Shown: in pieces, positions 36,827 to 45,562 of the stretch
How positions within the stretch are numbered: the stretch's first letter is position 1
Layout: each line of letters opens with the position of its first letter
Assembly (NCBI GenBank): GCA_963747005.1
Contig: CAVVDT010000010.1
Coordinates: 62,001 to 126,000, forward strand
Length of the DNA stretch: 64,000 nucleotides
Reading direction: 5' to 3'
DNA from: CAVVDT01 sp963747005
GTDB lineage: Bacteria > Pseudomonadota > Alphaproteobacteria > Rhizobiales > Aestuariivirgaceae
Notes under the pieces: generated by a model
The model's input: the letters and a program-made list of their open reading frames with translations, nothing else
Database searches by the model: none
What the model was told of the DNA's origin: nothing
Program-made: the position numbers and the translations under genes

Positions 36827-38231
36827 AAGGGGGCCGCGTGAGGCGGAAGGCCGCGATGCATCCCAGGAGCGCGGTCGGCAGGAAATAGACGAACAGCGGC
36901 ACCGCAGCGGTTGATGCGGCAGCCCTGGTGAAGCCGCCCGCAAAGCCGTTGGCATTGGCGATCATGCCGGCCGTCGCCCCGCCCACGGCATAGCCGATAC
37001 GCTGCATGGCCGAGAATCCGCCTGCGGTGATTTCGCGTTCGCTGGGCAATGCCGCTTCGATGACGCGGCGGCTGGCAAACGGCCAGAGGATGCCGAAGCC
37101 GCCGCCCTGCAACATGGCGCAGAACAGGAGGGCGGCGATGGAGCCGTCGGGCACGGCCCAGGCGAAGCCGGCAATGCCGGCGATGATCATCACCGCGCCG
37201 GCGCGGATGATGCGGGCCTCGAGCGCTTGCGGTGCGCTGGAGACCAGGATGGCCATGATCGACCAGGAGACGGATTCGCTGGCGATGATGAGGCCGATTG
37301 TCAGCGGTTTGAACTGGTGCAGCGCCGCGAGCAGCAGCGGGCCGTAATAGCCGAACGAGCAGGTCGACATGGCAAGGGCTGCCGCCATCAGGATGCCGGC
37401 GCCCACGGTGGTCCGCGGGTCGAGCGCGGTGCTCGGAAACAGCCGCGAGGACGCCTTGCGCGCATCGAGCACGAAGAAGACGGCGATGCCCGTCACCCCG
37501 GCGCAGACGAGGAGGAAGGTGAAATGGGCCTCGCTCTCGACACCCGCTGCGGCGATGGCCGTTATACCGAGTGTCAGGCAGGTTAGGGCAAAGAAGGGAA
37601 AGTCGTGGAGCTTGCGGTCGGCCACCCGGCCTTGCGGTTCATCGCGAAGGACCGCCATGCAGGCCCCGGCAAACATGACGGCGCCGATGGCGAGGATGCC
37701 AAAGGCCCAGCGCCATGAGAGCACGGTCACGACGGTGGCACCATAAAGCGGGCCAGTGAAGGCGGAGACGCCCCACACGGCGGATTCAACCGCCATGAGC
37801 TGTGGCCAGATCGCGGCATGAAAGTAGCGCTGGATGGCGATGAAGCACAGGGAGATCATCGCCCCGCCACCGAAGCCGCTGACGAGGCGGCCGATGAGCG
37901 CCCAGTACATTGTCGGCGATAGCAACGTCGCGATGCAGCCCAGAGCGAAAACCAGTGCCGCGATCATCAGATTGGCGCGAACCGGCCAGTAGGTCGTGAG
38001 CCGACCGGCCGCGGCACCGGCAACGATGGAGCCCACTTCATAGATGGCGAAGGCCCAGCCGTTCAATTCCACGCCGCCGATGTCGCGAACCATGGCCGGC
38101 ATGATGGTCGAGACCATGTTTTCGGTTCCGGCGTGAAAGACGAGGCCGAGGCTGATGAAGCAGAAACGCGGCAAGGCGCCCGAGCGCCACAGGGATGCCC
38201 AGTCGGGCCGCGAGATGTCTCCGGCGGTCAT
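36810..38231 (-). CDS. MFS drug/metabolite exporter
   Basis: 473 residues from ATG 38231, which overlaps the stop of the upstream regulator gene (ATGA). A cytoplasmic N-terminus is followed by about 12-14 hydrophobic helices; AGAAAGRLTTYWPVR holds the motif-A-like loop after TM2, and RLVSGFGGGAMISLCF is a TM4 segment typical of the DHA2-like group. Probable proton-driven export of a toxic compound or metabolite. Tight coupling to the SufR-like regulator suggests that the substrate or its stress is sensed by that regulator. Confidence 0.83.
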   Translation of the reverse strand: MTAGDISRPDWASLWRSGALPRFCFISLGLVFHAGTENMVSTIMPAMVRDIGGVELNGWAFAIYEVGSIVAGAAAGRLTTYWPVRANLMIAALVFALGCIATLLSPTMYWALIGRLVSGFGGGAMISLCFIAIQRYFHAAIWPQLMAVESAVWGVSAFTGPLYGATVVTVLSWRWAFGILAIGAVMFAGACMAVLRDEPQGRVADRKLHDFPFFALTCLTLGITAIAAAGVESEAHFTFLLVCAGVTGIAVFFVLDARKASSRLFPSTALDPRTTVGAGILMAAALAMSTCSFGYYGPLLLAALHQFKPLTIGLIIASESVSWSIMAILVSSAPQALEARIIRAGAVMIIAGIAGFAWAVPDGSIAALLFCAMLQGGGFGILWPFASRRVIEAALPSEREITAGGFSAMQRIGYAVGGATAGMIANANGFAGGFTRAAASTAAVPLFVYFLPTALLGCIAAFRLTRPPFREPS

Positions 38232-38854
38232 GCCGGGGTGGCAATGCGGTAGGCGCAGCGTCGCGCGCCGGTGACGATGTGCTCGCTGCGCTCGATCCTC
38301 ACTCGCGGTCCGAGCACCGCTTCGAACAGCGCAAGCTCGGAGCGGCAGAATCCCTGGCAGCTTCGTGCCGCCGCGCAGATCGGGCAATGGTTCTCGACCA
38401 GCAGGAAGGAGCCCGGCGCCATGCTGCTCCATTCCGCCATGTAGCCTTCCTCGCTGCGCAACCGGCAGAGCCTTGCCAGCTTGTCCTCCATGTCGCGGGC
38501 GCCCTTTATGGCGGCCTGATAGCGCTGGCGCATCTCCGCCTCGCGCTGCACGATCAGGCGCTCCATGCCGTCATTGCCGAACACCTTGCGGGCGGCCTCG
38601 ATGAGTTCGACGGTGAGAAAGACATGGCTGTCGGGAAAGCGCGACTGGGCCGCCTCGGTCAGGTGCCACATGCGTTTCGGGCGCCCCACGCCCGACGCCA
38701 CCATTTCGCTCGTTGCCAGCCCGGACGCTGTCAGCGCCATCAGGTGCTTGCGGGTGCCGGCCAGCGACAGCTTGATCTGCCGCGCAAGCGTTTGCGTCGA
38801 AAGCGCACCTTTCGACTTGAGCGCCAGCAGGATACGATCTTCGCTCGTGTGCAC
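38228..38854 (-). CDS. Winged-helix regulator with SufR-type cysteine motif
   Basis: 208 residues from the GTG at 38854. Residues 1-70: winged helix-turn-helix (ALSTQTLARQIKLSLAGTRKHLMALTASGL), then GRPKRMWHLT wing. The middle is a helical dimerization region. C-terminal cysteines: Cys157, Cys160, Cys166, Cys170 and Cys200; Cys157-x12-Cys170 with NHCPI, followed by ELALFEAVLG and RRCAYRI, matches SufR-like proteins that hold a [4Fe-4S] cluster. It likely represses itself and the downstream MFS exporter until the cluster is oxidised or lost. A palindrome of SufR-operator type lies just upstream. Confidence 0.8.
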   Translation of the reverse strand: MHTSEDRILLALKSKGALSTQTLARQIKLSLAGTRKHLMALTASGLATSEMVASGVGRPKRMWHLTEAAQSRFPDSHVFLTVELIEAARKVFGNDGMERLIVQREAEMRQRYQAAIKGARDMEDKLARLCRLRSEEGYMAEWSSMAPGSFLLVENHCPICAAARSCQGFCRSELALFEAVLGPRVRIERSEHIVTGARRCAYRIATPA

Positions 38855-38874
38855 CGGGGTTCACCAGGAGATAT

Positions 38875-38898
38875 TATAGAAACCGATTAGTTTCTATA
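38875..38898. promoter_or_regulatory. Operator-like palindrome upstream of the SufR-type regulator
   Basis: Perfect inverted repeat TATAGAAAC - CGATTA - GTTTCTATA, 20 bp before the regulator start. AAAC-N6-GTTT recalls the CAAC-N6-GTTG sites known for SufR, with one changed base per arm. Confidence 0.6.
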
Positions 38899-38978
38899 TA
38901 TCAACCATCGAACGCCCGCAACGGCCTGGTTCCGAGGGGAAGCGCGATGGCGCGATGGGGGCTGGCGGCAAAGAAAAA

Positions 38979-39008
38979 GGGTGTGCCGGACGATGGTCCC
39001 GCACACCC
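38979..39008 (-). terminator. Intrinsic terminator downstream of nadK
   Basis: On the minus strand GGGTGTGC...GCACACCC encloses an inner GGAC-GTCC stem, followed directly by TTTTTCTTT. It stands 155 bp after the nadK stop and before the divergent region of the regulator. Confidence 0.8.
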
Positions 39009-39061
39009 CAACTCGAACGGCCGTCGACGGCCGGGTACGCAACTAACGGTCGCGAAGATAA

Positions 39062-39094
39062 GCCGGCTTTGCTTAATGTATCCCTAAAGCCGGC
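39062..39094. terminator. Second hairpin, between nadK and the intrinsic terminator
   Basis: Perfect 9-bp arms GCCGGCTTT (39062-39070) and AAAGCCGGC (39086-39094) with a 16-base AT-rich loop. A 16-bp palindrome CGGCCGTCGACGGCCG (39018-39033) lies beside it. Role in termination or RNA stability is uncertain. Confidence 0.45.
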
Positions 39095-39162
39095 GGCCAA
39101 TTGCCGCTTCGGCAGCCAGTCTATGGTTAACGTGGAAAAGGCGTCGGTTTCCTGTCCGTGGC

Positions 39163-39930
39163 TCAGTAACGGAACTGCTCCGACAGCACCCGTTCAGCCA
39201 GGTTGTGGCCGGCACCGAACAACAGGCGCACGCTGCGGGTCCGGTCCTCGGCGACGGTGACGGAAGTGACGTCGCGGGTCTCGTGATGGTCGGCCACCGC
39301 CGCGACCGGGCGCTTTTCGGAATCCAGCACCTCGATCAGCACTCGCGCCTTGTGGTCGAGGATGGCGCCGTGCCAGTGGCGGGGCCGGAAGGCGGACAGC
39401 GGGGTGAGCACCAGAAGCGGTGAATTGATCGGCAGGATGGGACCGTGGGCCGACAGGTTGTAGGCCGTCGAGCCGGCCGGTGTCGCCACGATGATGCCGT
39501 CGGCGATGAGTTCTTCCAGCCGCACCTTGCCGTCCACCGAAATCCGCAGCTTGGCCGCCTGGTGGCGTTCGCGCAGCAGGGAAACCTCGTTGAAGGCAAT
39601 CGCCCGGTGGGTCTCGCCGTTCTTGTCGATGGCGGTCATGTCGAGGGGGCGGATGTCGGTGGCCTCGGCTTCGGCGAGGCGGGCGGGCAGATCCTCCTTG
39701 TCGTATTCGTTCATGAGGAAGCCGACCGAGCCGCGATTCATGCCGTAGATCGCCTTGCCGGTATCGATGAAGCTGTGCATGGTCTGCAGCATCAACCCAT
39801 CGCCACCCAGCGCCACGATGGTGCGGGCGTCTTCCGGCGCGCACTTGCCGTAGCGCCGTTCCAGTTCGCGCCGGGCGCGCCGCGCCGCCGGGGCATCCGA
39901 GGCGATGAAGGCGATCTGGTGATGTTCCAT
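39163..39930 (-). CDS. nadK: NAD kinase
   Basis: 255 residues from ATG 39930. It phosphorylates NAD to NADP in the cytoplasm. The catalytic GGDG is at residues 42-45 (IVALGGDGLML), the NE motif is FNEVSLLRER, and the substrate loop is TPAGSTAYNLSAHGPILP. A frame extending to 40617 is a shadow of the opposite-strand DUF1636 gene. Length matches short proteobacterial NAD kinases. A strong terminator follows. Confidence 0.94.
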   Translation of the reverse strand: MEHHQIAFIASDAPAARRARRELERRYGKCAPEDARTIVALGGDGLMLQTMHSFIDTGKAIYGMNRGSVGFLMNEYDKEDLPARLAEAEATDIRPLDMTAIDKNGETHRAIAFNEVSLLRERHQAAKLRISVDGKVRLEELIADGIIVATPAGSTAYNLSAHGPILPINSPLLVLTPLSAFRPRHWHGAILDHKARVLIEVLDSEKRPVAAVADHHETRDVTSVTVAEDRTRSVRLLFGAGHNLAERVLSEQFRY

Positions 39931-40050
39931 GATGAAGGCTGCCCCGCCGCCGGTCCATTGACTTTGCGCTACCAGTTCCAGATGTAGAGCTAAGTGAAAG
40001 CCTCCCCCGAGGCAACCCGCCAAATCGTCGAAGCCCAATACAAGGATGCC

Positions 40051-40434
40051 ATGCGCGCCCTGATCTTCTGTACCACCTGCCGCCATTCGGCCGAGGAAAA
40101 GACCGGCCCCGACGGCCTGACGGGCGGCGAGCGGCTGGCGCGCCATGCCGAGGCCGCCCTCGAAGCGGCGGGACGAAGCGATATCGCGGTCAGGCGCCAG
40201 GAATGCCTGTGGTCGTGCAAACGCCACTGCAACGTCTGGCTCTATGACAGCGACCGTTTCAGCTACCTGGCCGGGGACTTTGCGCCCGAGCCTTCCAGCG
40301 CCGAGGCAATCATCGCGTGGTTCGACCTGCACGGGGCAAGCGAGGCCGGCTGGGTGGCCTTCCGGCAATGGCCTCAAGGCATGCGCGGACACTTCATTGC
40401 GCGCCTGCCGGTCGCGGGCGAGGATGTGCCATGA
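40051..40434 (+). CDS. DUF1636 family metal-binding protein
   Basis: 127 residues from ATG 40051 after AAGGA; a GTG at 39994 would add 19 residues. Five conserved cysteines: Cys7 and Cys10 in IFCTTCRHS, then Cys52, Cys56 and Cys60 in QECLWSCKRHCNVWL, followed by the family ending FSYLAGDF. This resembles a 2Fe-2S ferredoxin-like or metal-chaperone fold; the family is often found in cobalamin loci, as here, but has no proven role. It overlaps cobU by 4 bp (ATGA). Confidence 0.82.
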   Translation: MRALIFCTTCRHSAEEKTGPDGLTGGERLARHAEAALEAAGRSDIAVRRQECLWSCKRHCNVWLYDSDRFSYLAGDFAPEPSSAEAIIAWFDLHGASEAGWVAFRQWPQGMRGHFIARLPVAGEDVP

Positions 40435-40946
40435 CCGGTCCGCACACCACGCTGGTGTTGGGCGGCGCGCGCTCTGGGAAAAGCCGCCATGCCGAGGAGC
40501 TGGCGGCGGCACATGGCGGCCCCAGGGTCTATGTGGCGAGCGCCGAGGGGGGCGATGCCGAAATGCGGGCGCGCATCGCGCTGCATCAGGCGCGTCGCGG
40601 CGACGGCTGGGAGACACTGGAGGCGCCGCTGGAAGTGGTTGCGGCCATTGCCGGGCACGATGCGGCCGGCACCTTCATCCTCTTCGACTGCGTGACCCTG
40701 TGGGTCTCCAACCTGATGGCCGCCGGGCGTAACGTCGATGCCGAGGTGGCCGGATTGGCCGAAGCCATGGCCGCCGTCAGCGGGCGGCTGGTTATCGTTT
40801 CCAACGAAGTGGGCCTTGGCATCGTGCCCGACAATGCGCTGGCGCGGGCCTTTCGCGACGCGGCGGGTCTTGCCAACCAGCGGTTGGCGGCGGCGGCCGA
40901 CGAAGTCGTGTTCCTCGCTGCCGGACTGGCCTTGAAGCTCAAGTGA
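40431..40946 (+). CDS. cobU: Adenosylcobinamide kinase / adenosylcobinamide-phosphate guanylyltransferase
   Basis: 171 residues. P-loop GGARSGKS at residues 11-18; then ASAEGGDAEMRARIALHQARR with the His that is guanylylated, FILFDCVTLWVSNLM and VSNEVGLGIVPDN. CobU phosphorylates adenosylcobinamide and then makes AdoCbi-GDP, the activated form used by CobS in nucleotide-loop assembly. It overlaps DUF1636 at the start and the convergent cbiB by 8 bp at the end. Confidence 0.93.
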   Translation: MTGPHTTLVLGGARSGKSRHAEELAAAHGGPRVYVASAEGGDAEMRARIALHQARRGDGWETLEAPLEVVAAIAGHDAAGTFILFDCVTLWVSNLMAAGRNVDAEVAGLAEAMAAVSGRLVIVSNEVGLGIVPDNALARAFRDAAGLANQRLAAAADEVVFLAAGLALKLK

Positions 40947-41892
40947 GGAAGCGGGTGGCGACGGTCGCGAGGCCGACGAGGACCACCAGCAGATTGAGGG
41001 CGCGGCCGTAAAGCCCCAGCGCCCGGCGGATGTCGCTGGCATCGAGGTCGGCGCGGCCGTCCCCCATCCAGGCGAGATCGACAACCTCGCCCTCATAGCT
41101 GCGCGGGCCGCCGAGGCGGATGTCCAGCGCACCCGCCGTGGCGGACTCCGGCCACCCGGCATTGGGCGATTGATGCCGCGATGCATCGCGCCACATGACT
41201 TGCAACGCACCGGCGCTGGCACCGGCGGCGGCGAAGAGGAGCCCGCTGAAGCGCGCGGCCGGCAGGTTGACGAGATCGTCGAGCCTGGCCGATGCCCAGC
41301 CGAAATCGCCATAACGCTCATCCTTGTGGCCGATCATGCTGTCGGCGGTGTTGATCGCCTTGTAGAGGGCGATACCCGGCAGGCCGAAGAGCGCCAGCCA
41401 CAAGGCGGGGGCGACGATGCCGTCGGAGGTGTTCTCGGCAAGGCTTTCGATGGCGGCGCGGGCAACGCCTGACGTATCGAGCGCCTGCGGGTCGCGTCCG
41501 ACCAGATGGCTGACGGCGGTACGGCCGGCATCGAGGCTTTCATCCAGCCCGTCGGCGACCGCTGCCACGTGGTGCTTGAGGCTCGCCTGGGCGAGAAAGG
41601 TCGCCGAGATCAGCGCCTCCGCCGTCCAGCCCCACTCGAAGCGACGCAGGAAAAGGCTGAGGACGAGGCTGACGGCGGCGACGGCGGCCAGCACGATGGC
41701 AAGCGCCAGCACACCCTTCAAGCGCCGATGACCCGCGCGGTTGAGGCGTTCATCGAGAAGGCCGATGAAATGGCCTATCCACTGGACGGGGTGCCCGATG
41801 ATCCCTTGCAGCACCTGGGGGTAGCCCGCCTGGCGCTCGACGAGCAGGGCGAGGAGGGCGATCGGCAACGTGATGGCGAGGTGCATGGGCAC
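40939..41892 (-). CDS. cbiB: Adenosylcobinamide-phosphate synthase CbiB/CobD
   Basis: 317 residues; integral membrane enzyme with five to seven hydrophobic segments, such as LKGVLALAIVLAAVAAVSLVLSLFL. Family motifs: ERQAGYPQVLQGIIGHPVQWIG, LVGRDPQALDTSGVARAAIESLAENTSDGIVAPALW and KAINTADSMIGHKDERYGDFGW. It condenses aminopropanol (phosphate) with adenosylcobyric acid. Last gene of the cobA-cobB-cobQ-cbiB operon; its start follows the cobQ stop directly. Confidence 0.93.
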   Translation of the reverse strand: MPMHLAITLPIALLALLVERQAGYPQVLQGIIGHPVQWIGHFIGLLDERLNRAGHRRLKGVLALAIVLAAVAAVSLVLSLFLRRFEWGWTAEALISATFLAQASLKHHVAAVADGLDESLDAGRTAVSHLVGRDPQALDTSGVARAAIESLAENTSDGIVAPALWLALFGLPGIALYKAINTADSMIGHKDERYGDFGWASARLDDLVNLPAARFSGLLFAAAGASAGALQVMWRDASRHQSPNAGWPESATAGALDIRLGGPRSYEGEVVDLAWMGDGRADLDASDIRRALGLYGRALNLLVVLVGLATVATRFLT

Positions 41893-43365
41893 TCACCCGA
41901 TGGCGGGCGCTTCGGCCATTGCAAGCAGGCGGTCGAGATCGAGATGCGCCTCCAGATGGCGCGCCAGGTCGTCGAGGGTTGATTCCACCACGGCGGCGTG
42001 GCTCTGGTTGCCGGGGGTTGCACCAAGCCTTGAGAGAAAGGCGCGGCGGAAATCGTCGCTTGAGAGGCAGCCGTGCAGGTAGGTGCCGGCAACGCGCCCG
42101 CCGGGCGCGATGGCGCCGTCCGGCCGCGTGCCGACGAACGCGAAGGGACGTTCGCAATCGGGCCCCGTGGTGCGGCCGAGATGAATTTCATAGCCCTCAA
42201 GCGCCAGCCCCGTCGGCGCATGGCGGGCCTCGATGCGGGTGAGGGTCTTGTCGCCGGAAAGGGTTGTCTCGACGTCGAGGAGGCCGAGGCCGGGGGCGGA
42301 GCCGGCGGGACCCTCGAGGCCGTCGGGGTCGTGGATCAGGCGGCCCAGCATCTGATAGCCGCCGCACAGGCCGAGCACATGGCCGCCGCGCCGGACGTGG
42401 GCGGCGATGTCGATGTCCCAGCCCTGTTGCCTGAGGAAGGCGAGATCGGCGATGGTCGACTTGGAGCCGGGAAGGATGACGAGACGGGCATCGCCGGGAA
42501 TCGCCTCGCCCGGCTGCACCATGACCAGCCTGACACTCGGTTCGATCTTCAAGGGGTCGAGGTCGTCGAAATTGGCGATGCGGGAAAGCCTCAGCACGGC
42601 GATGACGCAATCGCCCGACCCGCTGGCCGCCGCCGTTTCCAGCGCCACGGCATCCTCCGCCGGCAGCTTCGAGGCATCGGGAAAATGCGGCACCACGCCG
42701 AGGCAGGGTCTGCCGGTCAGCTTCTCGATGGTCGCGATGCCGTCGTCGAAAAGCGCGATGTCGCCATGGAAACGGTTGACGATGATGGCCTTGATCAGCG
42801 CCCGGTCGGCCTCGGGGAGAATCTGGAATGTGCCGGCGATCGAAGCGATGACGCCACCGCGATGGATGTCGCCGACGAGGATCACCGGCACCCCGGCCGC
42901 CGATGCAAAGCCCATGTTGGCAAGGTCGCCGTCGCGCAGGTTGATCTCGGCGGGCGAGCCGGCCCCTTCGACGATGACCAGATCGCTTTCAGCGCAGCAA
43001 CGCCCGAAACTGTCGAGGATGGCGGGGAGGAAGTCGCCGCGGCGGGCGAAATAATCACGCGCCTTGAGGCTGGCGAGACGCTTGCCCTGGACGATGACCT
43101 GGGCGCCGGTCGAGGTTTCGGGCTTGAGCAGCACCGGGTTCATGTGGACGCTCGTCGGCACCCGCGCGGCAAGCGCCTGCAACGCCTGGGCGCGGCCGAT
43201 CTCGCCACCATCCGCGGTGACCGCGGCGTTGTTGGACATGTTCTGCGGCTTGAACGGTGAGACCTTCAGGCCCCGCCCGGTGAAGGCGCGGGCAAGCCCG
43301 GCGGCGATCAGCGACTTGCCGACATCCGACCCGGTGCCCTGCAGCATGATCGCGCGGGTGTTCAC
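41893..43365 (-). CDS. cobQ: Cobyric acid synthase
   Basis: 490 residues from the GTG at 43365, whose GTGA overlaps the cobB stop. N-terminal dethiobiotin-synthetase-like ATPase: LQGTGSDVGKSLIAAGLARAF, PFKPQNMSNNAAVT, GAGSPAEINLRDGDLANMG. C-terminal glutamine amidotransferase: nucleophile Cys334 in LGLCGGYQMLG and YLHGCLS histidine. It amidates side chains b, d, e and g of adenosylcobyrinic acid a,c-diamide. In the anaerobic nomenclature it is CbiP. Confidence 0.94.
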   Translation of the reverse strand: MNTRAIMLQGTGSDVGKSLIAAGLARAFTGRGLKVSPFKPQNMSNNAAVTADGGEIGRAQALQALAARVPTSVHMNPVLLKPETSTGAQVIVQGKRLASLKARDYFARRGDFLPAILDSFGRCCAESDLVIVEGAGSPAEINLRDGDLANMGFASAAGVPVILVGDIHRGGVIASIAGTFQILPEADRALIKAIIVNRFHGDIALFDDGIATIEKLTGRPCLGVVPHFPDASKLPAEDAVALETAAASGSGDCVIAVLRLSRIANFDDLDPLKIEPSVRLVMVQPGEAIPGDARLVILPGSKSTIADLAFLRQQGWDIDIAAHVRRGGHVLGLCGGYQMLGRLIHDPDGLEGPAGSAPGLGLLDVETTLSGDKTLTRIEARHAPTGLALEGYEIHLGRTTGPDCERPFAFVGTRPDGAIAPGGRVAGTYLHGCLSSDDFRRAFLSRLGATPGNQSHAAVVESTLDDLARHLEAHLDLDRLLAMAEAPAIG

Positions 43366-44660
43366 GCAATGGCCTCGGCATCGATGACGTGCAGCCACGA
43401 GCCCATGACGGTGCCGACGCGACTGCCGTGATTGCGGTGCTCGCCGCCGCTGGCATCGGTGGCAGAGAACAGCGGCTCGCCGCCGCCGCCCGTCTCGGTG
43501 CAGTAGTGGAATTCATGGCCGCGCAGGCGTGAGGCGAAGGCAAGCGGCGATGAGTGCGCCATGTGGCGGTAGCCGAGCGACAGGCGGCGCTCGGCAAACG
43601 AGGTTTCGTTGGGCAACAGGCCGGCCATGGCGTGGCGACGGCCTTCGGCATCGACGAGACCCTGACCCAGCACCATGTAGCCGCCGCACTCGCCGTAGAT
43701 GAGGGCGCCGCGCGCCGCCGCCGCTTGAAGGCCGGTGAGGAAACCGGTGTTGGCGGCCAGTTTTCCGGCATGCAGTTCGGGATAGCCGCCGGGCAGGAAC
43801 ACCGCATCGGCCGCAGCCTGCGGCGCTTCATCGGCGAGGGGAGAAAATTGCATGATCTCGGCGCCTGCCCGCCGCCAGCCGGCCAGCAGATGCGGATAGG
43901 TGAAGCCGAAAGCCTCATCTGAGGCGACCGCGATGCGCTGGCCGAGGGGGGCAAGCGGCTGCCATTCCTGAAAACCGCTCTGCGGCTCGCGCGCCAGACG
44001 CACGATGGCATCGAGATCGACGGCGGCCTTCAGCTTCTCCGCCGCTCCGGCGATGAAGGCTTCAAGCCCTGGATGTTCGCCCGCCTGCACCAGCCCCAGA
44101 TGGCGGGCGGGAAGGGCGAGCGCGGCATCGCGCATCACCGCGCCGAGCACCGCGACATTGGCCTCGCGCAGGGCAAAGCGGCAGGTCTCGGCATGGCGCT
44201 CGGAGGCGGCGCGGTTGATGATCACGCCCGCTACCTCGACGTCGTGGCGGAAATCGGTAAAGCCGCGGGCAATGGCAGCCGCCGACTGGGCCTGGTGACT
44301 GGCGTCGATAACCAGCACCACCGGCAGGCCGAGGCGGGCGGCAAGATCGGCGGTGGAACCGCGCTGGCGGGCGGGGCCGTCGAACAGGCCCATGACCCCC
44401 TCGATAACGATGAGATCGGCGGTGTGGCCCAGGAGATCGACGAGGCCGTCATTGGTGGCGCCGCGCATCGCCCAGGGATCGAGATTATAGGCAGGAGCCC
44501 CGCTCGCCGCCTCATGGAAGCGCGGATCGATGTAGTCGGGGCCCGCCTTGGCCGAGGCGACCCGCACGCCTTTGTCCCTGAGCGCCCGGACCAGCGCCAG
44601 GCTGACCAGCGTCTTGCCGCTGCCGGAGGCGGGCGCGGCGATCACCAAGCCTTTAGCCAA
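43362..44660 (-). CDS. cobB: Cobyrinic acid a,c-diamide synthase
   Basis: About 432 residues from a TTG at 44660, which has GGGAGA seven bases upstream; an ATG at 44687 would add 9 residues and overlap cobA more deeply. N-terminal ATP-binding GLVIAAPASGSGKTLVSLALVRAL and KAGPDYIDPRFHEAASG, then DGPARQRGSTADLAARLGLP. The C-terminal amidotransferase has the nucleophile in YGECGGYMVLG and late GSWLHVI histidine. Known as CbiA in the anaerobic route, where it converts cobyrinic acid to the a,c-diamide. Confidence 0.92.
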   Translation of the reverse strand: MAKGLVIAAPASGSGKTLVSLALVRALRDKGVRVASAKAGPDYIDPRFHEAASGAPAYNLDPWAMRGATNDGLVDLLGHTADLIVIEGVMGLFDGPARQRGSTADLAARLGLPVVLVIDASHQAQSAAAIARGFTDFRHDVEVAGVIINRAASERHAETCRFALREANVAVLGAVMRDAALALPARHLGLVQAGEHPGLEAFIAGAAEKLKAAVDLDAIVRLAREPQSGFQEWQPLAPLGQRIAVASDEAFGFTYPHLLAGWRRAGAEIMQFSPLADEAPQAAADAVFLPGGYPELHAGKLAANTGFLTGLQAAAARGALIYGECGGYMVLGQGLVDAEGRRHAMAGLLPNETSFAERRLSLGYRHMAHSSPLAFASRLRGHEFHYCTETGGGGEPLFSATDASGGEHRNHGSRVGTVMGSWLHVIDAEAIA

Positions 44661-45510
44661 TGGGATTCTCCCGCAGGGGGCCCCCATACCAGTCGAGGAT
44701 GTCGCGCCAGCGCTCCACCTGTCCGACCACCACGACAGCCGGGGTCTCGGGGGTGTTTTCCGCAAGGAAGGCGTCGATCTCGGCGAGCGTGGTGGAAAGC
44801 ACCGTCTGCTGCGGCAAGGTGGCGTTGGAGACGAAGACCACGTTGTCGGACGCCTCGCGGCCGCCGGCGATGAGGGCGCGGGCGATCTCGCCCATGTGCT
44901 TGACCGCCATGTACATGACGATGACCGGCGCGGCGGTGGCGATGGCGGCCCAGTCGACATTGCCGGGCATCGAGCCGCTGGCATCATGGCCGGTGAGGAA
45001 GATTACCGCATGATTGAGATCGCGGTGGGTGACCGGCACGCCGGCATAGGCAAGCCCGCCCATGCCGGCCGATATGCCGGGTACGATGCGGAACGGCACG
45101 CCCGCCCGGTTGAGCATCTGCGCTTCCTCGCCGCCGCGCCCGAACATCATCGGATCGCCGCCCTTGAGGCGCAATACGCGCTTGCCTTCCTTTGCCAGCT
45201 CGATCAGCCTGAGGGAAATGTCGCGCTGCTTCGGCGACGGGCGCCCGCCGCGCTTTCCGGCATATTCGAGCTCTGCACCGGGCTTCACCCAGCGCAGGAT
45301 GTCGGCATTGACCAGGGCGTCGTAGACCACCACGTCGCAGGTCTGCATGGCATGATAGGCGAGCAGGGAAACCAGACCCGGCGCGCCGGGGCCGGCGCCC
45401 ACCAGCCAGACCGTGCCCGGCTCGAAAGGAGGAAACGGCTCGGCATCGAGACGGGCAAAGCCCTCAGGTCCGTGCCACGTGCCCGTGCCTGCCGATGGCT
45501 TGACCGACAT
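44653..45510 (-). CDS. cobA: Uroporphyrinogen-III C-methyltransferase (SUMT)
   Basis: 285 residues. Signature VWLVGAGPGAPGLVSLLAYHAM, VVYDALVN, RLKGGDPMMFGRGGEEAQML and VVPGISAGMGGLAYAGVPVTHRDLNH identify the SUMT class of tetrapyrrole methylases. It transfers methyl groups to C2 and C7 of uroporphyrinogen III to form precorrin-2, the branch point to cobalamin and siroheme. The 30-residue N-terminal extension is low in conservation. It is divergent from cbiD with a 52-bp gap, so both promoters share this gap. Confidence 0.94.
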   Translation of the reverse strand: MSVKPSAGTGTWHGPEGFARLDAEPFPPFEPGTVWLVGAGPGAPGLVSLLAYHAMQTCDVVVYDALVNADILRWVKPGAELEYAGKRGGRPSPKQRDISLRLIELAKEGKRVLRLKGGDPMMFGRGGEEAQMLNRAGVPFRIVPGISAGMGGLAYAGVPVTHRDLNHAVIFLTGHDASGSMPGNVDWAAIATAAPVIVMYMAVKHMGEIARALIAGGREASDNVVFVSNATLPQQTVLSTTLAEIDAFLAENTPETPAVVVVGQVERWRDILDWYGGPLRENPIG

Positions 45511-45562
45511 GGTCGCTTTTCACCTCTTCATTGCGTCGTCAAAGGCCTTATACAGTCAAGGC

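Noticed and set aside
39931..40050. Cobalamin riboswitch before DUF1636-cobU
   Set aside because: GAGGCAACCCGCC faintly recalls a B12 box, but no core or CCACTG element is present in the 120 bp.
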